Assembly: GCA_011523315.1 (NCBI GenBank)
Contig: WTHE01000461.1
Coordinates: forward strand, 1 to 5,423
Reading direction: 5' to 3'
Length of the DNA: 5,423 bases
Origin: Candidatus Binatota bacterium
Lineage (GTDB): Bacteria; Desulfobacterota; Binatia; Bin18
Shown: in pieces, positions 1-5,321 of the stretch
Numbering within the stretch: position 1 is the stretch's first letter
How the letters are laid out: every line of letters begins with the position of its first letter
Notes under the pieces: model-generated
What the model saw: the letters and a program-made list of their open reading frames with translations, nothing else
Databases searched by the model: none
Told to the model about the DNA's origin: nothing
Translations under genes and position numbers: made by a program

Positions 1-54
<54 letters not shown>

Positions 55-63
55 AGTTGGGGA

Positions 64-88
64 TCAGGGAAGGCGTGCCTTGCCCTGA
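64..88 (-). repeat. leader hairpin just upstream of 16S
   Basis: TCAGGG-AAGGC at 64-74 pairs with GCCTT-G-CCCTGA at 77-88, giving a long GC-rich stem with one bulged base and a very small loop; the innermost pairs probably open. It lies about 10 nt before the mature 16S 5' end. A local leader hairpin involved in folding or processing of the precursor is the natural reading. There is no following U-run that would suggest a terminator. Confidence 0.6.
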
Positions 89-125
89 CGAGAGGTTTGA
101 CTGTGTTCTCTACACTGGCATCTCC

Positions 126-141
126 TTCCACATTCGTGGAA
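126..141 (-). repeat. leader hairpin (6-bp stem, 4-nt loop)
   Basis: TTCCAC at 126-131 and GTGGAA at 136-141 form a perfect 6-bp inverted repeat around a 4-nt loop (GAAT on the transcribed minus strand). It lies between boxA and the 16S 5' end. This is probably a structural element of the nascent pre-rRNA. No function can be assigned from sequence alone. Confidence 0.5.
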
Positions 142-162
142 AGAGGATATCTTACTGTTTAG

Positions 163-174
163 CTTTCAAAGAGC
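163..174 (-). promoter_or_regulatory. rRNA antitermination boxA
   Basis: The minus strand reads GCTCTTTGAAAG, which matches the bacterial rRNA boxA (E. coli TGCTCTTTAACA) in its CTCTTT core. It lies about 20 nt downstream of the predicted start of the proximal promoter and directly follows a small GC-rich stem, the boxB-boxA order known from rRNA operons. In the RNA, boxA binds NusB-S10 (NusE) and lets polymerase pass Rho-dependent termination. Confidence 0.75.
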
Positions 175-191
175 CTGCTACTCTAGGCAGG
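174..191 (-). promoter_or_regulatory. boxB-like stem preceding boxA
   Basis: CCTGC (174-178) and GCAGG (187-191) form a 5-bp GC-rich stem with an 8-nt loop. The stem would lie at the very 5' end of the transcript from the proximal promoter and abuts boxA. The position matches the boxB hairpin of rRNA leaders. boxB sequence is poorly conserved, so the call rests on position and structure. The repeat extends weakly outward (GAGC at 171-174, GCTC at 193-196) into the promoter. Confidence 0.45.
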
Positions 192-197
192 TGCTCT

Positions 198-226
198 TGT
201 ATAAGGATTTTCGTTTCCTGTGTCAA
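198..226 (-). promoter_or_regulatory. rRNA promoter P2 (proximal, sigma-70-like)
   Basis: On the minus strand the -35 box is a perfect consensus TTGACA (226-221). The spacer is exactly 17 bp (220-204) and the -10 box is TATACA (203-198, 4 of 6 consensus bases). The start is predicted near 191, giving a leader of about 137 nt to mature 16S. The perfect -35, ideal spacing and boxA just downstream make this the most convincing promoter in the window. No strongly A+T-rich UP element is seen upstream. Confidence 0.85.
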
Positions 227-295
227 GAGCGCTTCCCAGGAGTCTGCTTGGGCAGCATCACGTAGGAGCACGGATGCACCCCTTTCACCAAGAAC

Positions 296-324
296 TTCAT
301 AGCTTTCCTACACGAAGAAGTCAA
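296..324 (-). promoter_or_regulatory. rRNA promoter P1 (distal, sigma-70-like)
   Basis: The minus strand has -35 TTGACT (324-319, 5 of 6 consensus), a 17-bp spacer (318-302) and -10 TATGAA (301-296, 4 of 6). The start is predicted near 289, about 98 bp upstream of the P2 start. Tandem promoters are usual for bacterial rRNA operons. This one sits only 47 bp past the stop codon of the acyl carrier protein gene, in the same direction. Confidence 0.7.
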
Positions 325-330
325 CTGTGA

Positions 331-354
331 ATCCTGGCTCATAATCTTCAGGAT
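331..354 (-). repeat. inverted repeat upstream of rRNA P1
   Basis: ATCCTG (331-336) and CAGGAT (349-354) are a perfect 6-bp inverted repeat around a 12-bp A+T-richer centre. It ends 6 bp before the P1 -35 box and begins 17 bp after the preceding operon's stop codon. It could be a binding site for a regulator of the rRNA promoter, or a weak hairpin at the end of the upstream mRNA. There is no T-tract after it, so it does not look like an intrinsic terminator. Confidence 0.35.
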
Positions 355-371
355 CTCGTCACCCTCACCAT

Positions 372-632
372 CTACCTACTCCTGCAACACTTTCGGGCGG
401 CCACAAACTGGCATAGGGTTCGCAGGGAAAAGAGAGACGCCAAGCTGAGATCTTCTTCGGCCACGGCAATGCCAAAATCCCGCTCAACCGCAGCAATCAG
501 CGTGGCGACCGATAAGGAGTCGAGTTCTAAGCCGCCACGAAACAGCGGGGTATCAAGGGAGAAACCCTGCTGGCCGCTAATTTCGGCCAGCAGAGAGCGG
601 AGATGCTGCTCAATCGTCTCGCTCGTCTTCAT
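372..632 (-). CDS. Free-standing acyl carrier protein
   Basis: This 86-residue protein is the size of a discrete acyl or peptidyl carrier protein. The four-helix carrier fold is recognisable: an N-terminal helix (ETIEQHLRSLLAEI), the loop, then LELDSLS, in which Ser39 of the DSL motif should carry 4'-phosphopantetheine. Helix II follows (VATLIAAVERDFGIAV), then the acidic stretch EEDLSLASLFSL. It would hold an acyl group as a thioester in the cytoplasm. The ATG at 630-632 overlaps the TGA of the upstream FkbH gene as ATGA, so translation is probably coupled. There is no clear Shine-Dalgarno of its own. FkbH proteins commonly act on a separate carrier of this kind (FkbJ in methoxymalonyl-ACP clusters), so the likely cargo is the three-carbon unit loaded by its neighbour. 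The basic, Cys-containing C-terminus (ARKCCRSR) is unusual for a carrier protein. The family is clear; the cargo is inferred. Confidence 0.92.
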   Translation of the reverse strand: MKTSETIEQHLRSLLAEISGQQGFSLDTPLFRGGLELDSLSVATLIAAVERDFGIAVAEEDLSLASLFSLRTLCQFVAARKCCRSR

Positions 633-1678
633 GCCAGCCGCACTGACGCCCAGGCTGGATAGTCCGGGATCTGGGCAAGATCGTGACGAAACGAAACGAT
701 TCCGTCTTCAGGGAGATTCGGTCGAAATCCATGTGTCACGAACAGTAGAGCCATCGGACGATTATAGGCAGTCTGTTGATATCTCGCCCAGAGCCGCTTT
801 TGCTCCTGCTGTTTAGCGACGGCCATACCATACACCAAGAGCGTCTCTCCCACTCCCCGACCCATCACTCGACACGAGACAAGAAGGGTTTCGATCTCCC
901 ACTGGCCTGGTTCTTGTCCGAGGATCAGCACCCCGACGAGTCCTTGGTCTCCAAAACGGTCCGACAGCTGGGCAACGGTCACCCGAGAGGCTCCGGCGTC
1001 GATCAGACCATCGAGTGTTTGCCGGCTGTAGGTGGCTATCGACGCATTCAAGCGATGGGTGCGTGCCAACAGCTCGCCAATACGCTCAACATCCTGCCTG
1101 CGGGCAGGACGCAGCACAATCTGAATCTGGCACGACTGCAAGAAGTCGACTCGGCTCCCGGTCCAAGTCTTTTGTGCCGTCTGTCGTTGTAGCTCAGCCT
1201 GGTACAGGCGACGGCGGCTTCGGGATTCTGCGCTTGATTCTTGTATTCTAAAGCTTGGCAGACCAGGCAGCTCGACGGCTTGCCGAGCATCGAAGACGGC
1301 TACTGCGGGAAAGCTGTGGGTCACCAAGGCACGTTGATAGGCCGAGTCATCGATAAAAGCGAGATGTTCGAGCCGAAGGTTCAGCGTTTCGGCAATTGTC
1401 GCAATTTTCTCGGCTTTGTCACGCAGCAGATCGATTTGCGGAGCCAGGAAATAGTCCTGAAGACCAAGCGTCCGTAAGGCTGACAGCGCCAGAGCGTGGT
1501 CGCCCTGACTGGCAATACTGTGGAGAATGCCACGCCGATCAAGCGCCTCGATTGTCGCCCGTACTCCAGGACGGAGGGCGGGCTCATCCCCTTCGAGCAG
1601 CACTCCAGACCAGAGGGTCTGATCAAGATCCCAGACCACGCATTTGATCTGGTGGGGAGGGTCAGCTTGAGGTCTCAT
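629..1678 (-). CDS. fkbH: FkbH-type HAD-IIIC protein with C-terminal GNAT-like domain
   Basis: This 349-residue protein has the two-part architecture of FkbH. Residues 10-135 are a HAD subfamily IIIC domain: motif I WDLDQTLW with Asp17 and Asp19, motif II Ser57, Lys88 as the likely motif III lysine, and FIDD (Asp110, Asp111) as motif IV. Residues about 175-325 are the GNAT-like half, with NASIATYS, SDRFGDQGLVGVL and SCRVMGRGVG, all typical of methoxymalonyl-type FkbH proteins. Such proteins take the glyceryl unit of 1,3-bisphosphoglycerate, dephosphorylate it and load it onto an ACP. The ACP gene follows directly with an ATGA overlap. The start chosen is the ATG at 1676-1678, which fits the short N-termini of homologues; a TTG at 1690 with a weak GGA upstream would add four residues. 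Either start overlaps the GNAT gene. The usual SKND around motif II reads SQGD here. None of the later methoxymalonyl genes (fkbG, fkbI, fkbK) is present, so the product may stay at glyceryl-ACP. The family is sure, the substrate less so. Confidence 0.93.
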   Translation of the reverse strand: MRPQADPPHQIKCVVWDLDQTLWSGVLLEGDEPALRPGVRATIEALDRRGILHSIASQGDHALALSALRTLGLQDYFLAPQIDLLRDKAEKIATIAETLNLRLEHLAFIDDSAYQRALVTHSFPAVAVFDARQAVELPGLPSFRIQESSAESRSRRRLYQAELQRQTAQKTWTGSRVDFLQSCQIQIVLRPARRQDVERIGELLARTHRLNASIATYSRQTLDGLIDAGASRVTVAQLSDRFGDQGLVGVLILGQEPGQWEIETLLVSCRVMGRGVGETLLVYGMAVAKQQEQKRLWARYQQTAYNRPMALLFVTHGFRPNLPEDGIVSFRHDLAQIPDYPAWASVRLA

Positions 1679-2126
1679 CGTCTGTATCAAAGCGATATTC
1701 CATCGTCAGGTGCTTGGGACGAAATTCCAGAGCGGCGTACAATGCCCGCATGGCCAGATTTTTCATATGGACCTTGCCTGAAATCCACTCCGCCCCCTGC
1801 TGACGACAATAGTCAACGCAGAACCGCATGAGGCGATAGCCAGTCTCTCCGCCACGCCACTCTGGATGGAGGGCGAAGCTGCGAAAGTTGGCGTACTTTT
1901 TTCCGGTCAGAAACTGCGTATTCAGCGTCATCCACAGCCAGCCAACCACTTGGCCATCCACCTCGGCCACAAACATACCCTGGGGAGACTGCAAGGCTTT
2001 GCGGAGTTTTTTCTCCTGCGTCGCAGGCGAGGTGACCGGGTCTTCGGGAAACGAGATCCGAGCGATAGCAATCTCAAACTCGACCAGAGCCGGCAAATCT
2101 TCTTCCCGGGCAACTCGAATGTGCAT
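1662..2126 (-). CDS. GNAT family N-acyltransferase
   Basis: This 154-residue single-domain protein has the length and pattern of a GCN5-related N-acetyltransferase. The N-terminal IRVAREEDLPALVEF is the usual first strand and helix. MFVAEVDGQVVGWLWM is the central beta hairpin. FRSFALHPEWRGGETGYRLMRF is motif A; its RGGETG (91-96) corresponds to the pyrophosphate-binding Q/RxxGxG/A loop. KNLAMRALYAALEFRPKHLTMEY is motif B. GNAT enzymes usually move an acetyl or acyl group from CoA, and some from ACP, to an amine. Its start overlaps the stop of the BpsA-like gene (TAATG), with AGGA at 2133-2136 six bases upstream. Its end overlaps the FkbH gene. Between a polyamine-building enzyme and an acyl-ACP pair, an attractive role is acylation of a polyamine amine, using acetyl-CoA or the acyl-ACP. 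The substrate cannot be read from the sequence, and peptide or antibiotic N-acetylation remains possible. Confidence 0.9.
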   Translation of the reverse strand: MHIRVAREEDLPALVEFEIAIARISFPEDPVTSPATQEKKLRKALQSPQGMFVAEVDGQVVGWLWMTLNTQFLTGKKYANFRSFALHPEWRGGETGYRLMRFCVDYCRQQGAEWISGKVHMKNLAMRALYAALEFRPKHLTMEYRFDTDDETSS

Positions 2127-3313
2127 TATCCATCCTGGCGCGTTTGTCCCTCAGCAGCAATCCGACCACTGTAGCGAAAACGCGTGCATCCACACCTCGG
2201 GCAGCCTCTTTCCTGCAGGACTTCGATCGTTTGGAACTCGTGTCCGCGTCCCACCAACAGTTCGGTGCGACACTGTCCGCAGCAATAGCGCCGAACCCGC
2301 GGCGCACGCCCGCCGGTATACAGCCCCTGGCCATCCCAGGAGCTGGGATAGAACGGGCGCGTTTGGCGTGATGTGCAGACATGGAGGAATTGGCTCGTAC
2401 CGGCCAGGATTGAGGCGCCCCGGTAATCGTTAAAGCCTGGGATGACTTCCTGCACGACAAGGCCCATCGTGACCACACGGCGGAGCACTTCGAGGAAGGC
2501 ATCAGGCGGCTGCATGCCAAAAGAGACAAAGCCCTGCTGACCAGGTTCGGGCTTCGCAGCACTGATTGCGCGCGAGACAAACAGGGCCAGCCCGTCCGGC
2601 GTATACGGCGGGTCTGTTTCAAACGTATCGTAGTGATCAAGCAGCGGTTCGGGCAGCGGCTGTCGAAGATCGTGCTCAAGGCACTCTATCTCCACATCCT
2701 CAGCACGGGCGATATCCTGTATATAGCGGAGAAACCGCCGGTCCGTTTCCACCACCGTCAGCTGCCGACACAAGTGTCGGTATCCCAGCGTTTTTCCCAA
2801 CATGGCAACCGCCACGGAAATCGCGTCATCATCGCCTAGGAAAATAATCCGCTTTCCTTCCAACGCTCCGGCTTGATACATATACAGCGCACGGCGCACG
2901 GCCGTTTGCGGAGTGCACGGGGTCTGGTCCAAGGTCACATCCGCCTGGGGGAGTTCGGAGCCGTATAGCTCAAGGCGTCGCACCAGGGAGGCCAACTCCT
3001 CGTCAATCACAATCCCGTGGCCGTGGCACGTCGGGCAGCCTGCGTCGTGGCGCGTCCGTACCCGCAGCGTCTGCTCAACAAAGTCTCTGCCGTGCGGGGT
3101 GAGGACGAGGCCTGCCTGCCGATCCACGATGCGTGTGCGTTCGAGTTCTCGTCGCACCGCGGCGAGCACAGGCAGGGGGAGATGAGTCTGCCGCGACAGT
3201 TCTCTCAAGGTAATGCGCTGGGTGCGATAAATCGTTCTCAGGACCAGCGCCACGCCGGCCGCCCCCTCACGTAAGGCGGTCGCTCGGGCGATATCTTCAA
3301 GCAGATCACTCAC
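2126..3313 (-). CDS. bpsA: BpsA-like branched-chain polyamine synthase (bis-aminopropyltransferase, DUF43) with zinc ribbon
   Basis: This 395-residue protein resembles N4-bis(aminopropyl)spermidine synthase, which adds two aminopropyl groups from decarboxylated S-adenosylmethionine to the N4 amine of spermidine. Residues about 20-82 form a winged-helix domain (ITLRELSRQTHLPLPVLAAVRRELE). CPTCHGHG (93-100) may bind metal. The Rossmann-like catalytic part carries the family signatures IIFLGDDD (156-163) and DPPYT (234-238), plus VVETDRRFLRYI (187-198). After about residue 340 comes a short Cys-rich tail, C345-x2-C348 and C371-x2-C374, that looks like a zinc ribbon. From memory, the Thermococcus enzyme is about 350 residues and lacks such a tail. 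The start is GTG at 3311-3313, supported by AAGGA at 3322-3326 eight bases upstream. It is the first gene of the operon; its stop overlaps the GNAT start. The family is well supported. The exact polyamine substrate is unknown, and BpsA is best known from thermophiles. Confidence 0.85.
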   Translation of the reverse strand: MSDLLEDIARATALREGAAGVALVLRTIYRTQRITLRELSRQTHLPLPVLAAVRRELERTRIVDRQAGLVLTPHGRDFVEQTLRVRTRHDAGCPTCHGHGIVIDEELASLVRRLELYGSELPQADVTLDQTPCTPQTAVRRALYMYQAGALEGKRIIFLGDDDAISVAVAMLGKTLGYRHLCRQLTVVETDRRFLRYIQDIARAEDVEIECLEHDLRQPLPEPLLDHYDTFETDPPYTPDGLALFVSRAISAAKPEPGQQGFVSFGMQPPDAFLEVLRRVVTMGLVVQEVIPGFNDYRGASILAGTSQFLHVCTSRQTRPFYPSSWDGQGLYTGGRAPRVRRYCCGQCRTELLVGRGHEFQTIEVLQERGCPRCGCTRFRYSGRIAAEGQTRQDG

Positions 3314-3321
3314 GCCACAAA

Positions 3322-3326
3322 TCCTT
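3322..3326 (-). promoter_or_regulatory. ribosome binding site of the bpsA-like gene
   Basis: AAGGA on the minus strand lies 8 nt before the GTG codon at 3311-3313. It supports this non-ATG start as the true one, since the coding similarity begins soon after it. Confidence 0.7.
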
Positions 3327-3353
3327 GGAAAGCCGTACCGTTCGCGTTATGCT
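3325..3353 (+). promoter_or_regulatory. candidate promoter of the exonuclease-UvrC fusion gene
   Basis: The plus strand has TTGGAA (3325-3330, 4 of 6), a 17-bp spacer (3331-3347) and TATGCT (3348-3353, 4 of 6). The start would be near 3360, leaving a leader of about 47 nt to the ATG at 3408. Spacing is ideal and box quality average. It lies in the only intergenic gap available to this gene. Confidence 0.5.
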
Positions 3354-3362
3354 GGCAACCGG

Positions 3363-3391
3363 ATTCTACAGCCAGCCCAGAGGCGACACAA
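3363..3391 (-). promoter_or_regulatory. candidate promoter of the bpsA-GNAT-fkbH-ACP operon
   Basis: On the minus strand the -35 is TTGTGT (3391-3386, weak, TTG conserved). The spacer is 17 bp (3385-3369) and the -10 is TAGAAT (3368-3363, 5 of 6). The start would be near 3356, giving a leader of about 43 nt to the GTG codon. It is the best-spaced candidate in the gap on this strand. Confidence 0.5.
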
Positions 3392-3407
3392 GTCTTACGA
3401 TTACCGG

Positions 3408-5321
3408 ATGTTCCCTACTGTGCGCCAGAAACTCTACGACTATGTGGCCGCGCGACCCGGAGGAGTCAGCTCGGCCGAACTCTTGAACCTGCTCTTCACA
3501 CCCGGAGCGGGTTCGGGCCTCAGGCCCAATCGGAGGCTCGAGTTCGATACCCGTTTTCTGCATACGGCGATCGGTACCGACCCGCATTTTGCGTATGACG
3601 CGGCGAGTGATCTTTGGTACGCCACCATCCATAGCGCTCTCCAGTGGGCGATTGCCGATACCGAGTTTGTCGTCCTCGATCTCGAAACGACCGGCTTCAA
3701 ACCAGGCCCGGCAGCCATCACCGAAATGGCTGCGGTTCGGATCACGCACGGACGGCTGACGGATGAGTTTCACGCCTTGGTCAATCCCGGCCGCCGGGTT
3801 CCGCCAGCCGTGATCCGGCTGACTGGCATCACCGACCACATGCTGCGTGACCAGCCACGTATCGATGCGGTCTTTCCGGACTTCCAGACCTTTATTGGCT
3901 CGGCCCCGCTTGTCGCTCATCACGCCGATTTTGATCTGGCTTTCCTTAATTATGACGCCCAGCGTCTCATGTCCGGCCCGCTGCTCAACCCCGTCCTGTG
4001 CACCCGGCGTTTGGCCAAGCGTCTCTTGCCCAGCCTCCGTTCCCGCACCCTCGATGCGCTAGCCTCGGCGTGTGGCGTGTCAGGTCCTGACCGCCACCGC
4101 GCCCTAGGCGACGCCCGGATCACCGCCGAGGTGTTTCTCATCTTTCTGGAACAGCTGTCGGCGCGTGGCATCACGACCCTCGGCCAGTTGCTCGACTTTC
4201 AGCATATCGCCCGCGACGGGCGCCGCTTTGAATATCAGCTGCCCCGTCTGGCGCTGGCCCGTATCCCAGACGGGCCCGGCGTGTATCGCATGCTGAACCG
4301 CGAGGGCCGGCTGCTGTATATCGGGAAGGCAAAAAACCTCAAACGGCGGGTCCGTTCGTACTTCACCAACTCCGCTGGCCACAGCGACAAAGTGCTCGAC
4401 CTCGTGCGCCATGTCCACGACGTCAGCTACGAACAGACGGGCTCAGAGCTTGAGGCCGCGCTCCGCGAGGCAAGCCTCATCCGCACCCTCAAGCCGCCCT
4501 ATAACACTCGCTCAAAACACCTGCCCAGGGTTGCCTTCCTCAAACTGAGCGTGACCAATCCGTTTCCCCGTCTGTCCCTGGCCACCAAGCCAGCCAGCAA
4601 TCGGGCTCTGTACATCGGCCCCTTTCGAAGCCGGGCTCTTGCCGAACAAGCCCAGGGACTGTTAGCCCGCCTGTTTGGTCTGCGTACCTGTCAGGGGAAT
4701 TTGACTCCGGACCCGGACTTTTCTCCGTGCGTCAGCGGGCAGATCGGCGCCTGTAGCGCCCCGTGTAATGTGCGGGTGTCACGTGCCGCGTATCAAGAAC
4801 AGGTCGAGACCTTTCAGCGGTTTCTCGAGGGCAACGATACCGGAGTGCGGGATTCCCTGCTGGCCAAACGCGACGCACTGGCCGCCCGCCTGCGCTTCGA
4901 AAGCGCGGCCCGTCTGCAAAAAGACCTCGAGCTGCTCGACCATATCCTGAATATGCACCGCCGCTTCAACTGGATCATTACCCGCGCCCACGCTTTCCTG
5001 CTCCTGCCCAGCCACCAGCCCGGAGCTGCCCAGGCCTATTTGGTGCTCAACGGGAGGCTCATCCATGGCAGCCGCGTCCACTCAGAGGACGATATCGCCA
5101 CCTTTGCCCGTCTGACTCGGGAACGTTTCAGCCAGGACCGTGACCTGCCCCTACGACCGGAAGAAATCGACGCCAGTGTCATCCTTGCGGCCTGGCTCCG
5201 CGATCCCGACCGCTGGCAGGGAGCCGTGTTTGCGATTGATTCGCCGACCGCCCTGGACGACCGTCTGGACGAAATTCGCCTCGCCTTAGGTGACCTCCAG
5301 CGCATCGATCCAGACGTCTGA
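3408..5321 (+). CDS. DnaQ-like 3'-5' exonuclease fused to UvrC-like GIY-YIG nuclease
   Basis: This 637-residue fusion has a small winged-helix-like N-terminus (1-75). A DEDDh exonuclease domain follows (85-250): D91-x-E93 in VVLDLETTG, HHADFD with Asp176, and H230-x4-D235. A UvrC-like half comes next: the GIY-YIG domain (287-370) with GVY, YIG (304-306), Arg314, metal-ligand Glu354 and PPYN366; then Cys428, 441, 449 and 453, spaced like the UvrC iron-sulphur cysteines; then a UVR-type UvrB-binding motif (about 482-513). The protein ends before the RNase H-like domain with which full UvrC makes the 5' incision, so in that respect it resembles E. coli Cho. Cho-like 3' incision near lesions followed by 3'-5' trimming is a reasonable expectation. 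The layout and size resemble the mycobacterial Rv2191-type proteins. No ATG, GTG or TTG lies upstream in frame from the chosen ATG back across the gap. No good Shine-Dalgarno is seen before it. All catalytic residues appear intact. Confidence 0.95.
   Translation: MFPTVRQKLYDYVAARPGGVSSAELLNLLFTPGAGSGLRPNRRLEFDTRFLHTAIGTDPHFAYDAASDLWYATIHSALQWAIADTEFVVLDLETTGFKPGPAAITEMAAVRITHGRLTDEFHALVNPGRRVPPAVIRLTGITDHMLRDQPRIDAVFPDFQTFIGSAPLVAHHADFDLAFLNYDAQRLMSGPLLNPVLCTRRLAKRLLPSLRSRTLDALASACGVSGPDRHRALGDARITAEVFLIFLEQLSARGITTLGQLLDFQHIARDGRRFEYQLPRLALARIPDGPGVYRMLNREGRLLYIGKAKNLKRRVRSYFTNSAGHSDKVLDLVRHVHDVSYEQTGSELEAALREASLIRTLKPPYNTRSKHLPRVAFLKLSVTNPFPRLSLATKPASNRALYIGPFRSRALAEQAQGLLARLFGLRTCQGNLTPDPDFSPCVSGQIGACSAPCNVRVSRAAYQEQVETFQRFLEGNDTGVRDSLLAKRDALAARLRFESAARLQKDLELLDHILNMHRRFNWIITRAHAFLLLPSHQPGAAQAYLVLNGRLIHGSRVHSEDDIATFARLTRERFSQDRDLPLRPEEIDASVILAAWLRDPDRWQGAVFAIDSPTALDDRLDEIRLALGDLQRIDPDV

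Larger units (their letters stand above)
55..190 (-). other. rRNA operon leader (pre-16S spacer)
   Basis: This is the stretch between the predicted start of the proximal rRNA promoter (near 191) and the mature 16S 5' end (near 54), about 136 nt. It contains a boxB-like stem, a boxA element and two clear hairpins, as expected of an rRNA leader that directs antitermination and pre-rRNA folding. In most bacteria part of such a leader pairs with sequence downstream of 16S to form an RNase III site. That partner lies outside the window, so the pairing cannot be tested here. An open frame crossing the region (57-302, plus strand) looks non-coding. Confidence 0.75.

Noticed and set aside
235..252. 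CCCA...TGGG inverted repeat just upstream of rRNA P2
   Set aside because: Only four base pairs match with a 10-nt loop, which is expected by chance.
57..302. 81-residue plus-strand open frame across the rRNA leader and promoters
   Set aside because: It lies over the leader, boxA and both rRNA promoters, has a Cys/Ser-rich composition with no family resemblance, and no ribosome site. It is a chance frame.
1888..2433. 181-residue plus-strand open frame opposite the GNAT and bpsA-like genes
   Set aside because: It runs antisense to two well-recognised genes with conserved motifs, and its own translation has no domain pattern. The same holds for other plus-strand frames between 469 and 3274.
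3366..3923. 185-residue minus-strand open frame opposite the exonuclease domain
   Set aside because: It mirrors the DEDDh exonuclease coding sequence and shows no recognisable motif. It is a shadow frame in GC-rich DNA.
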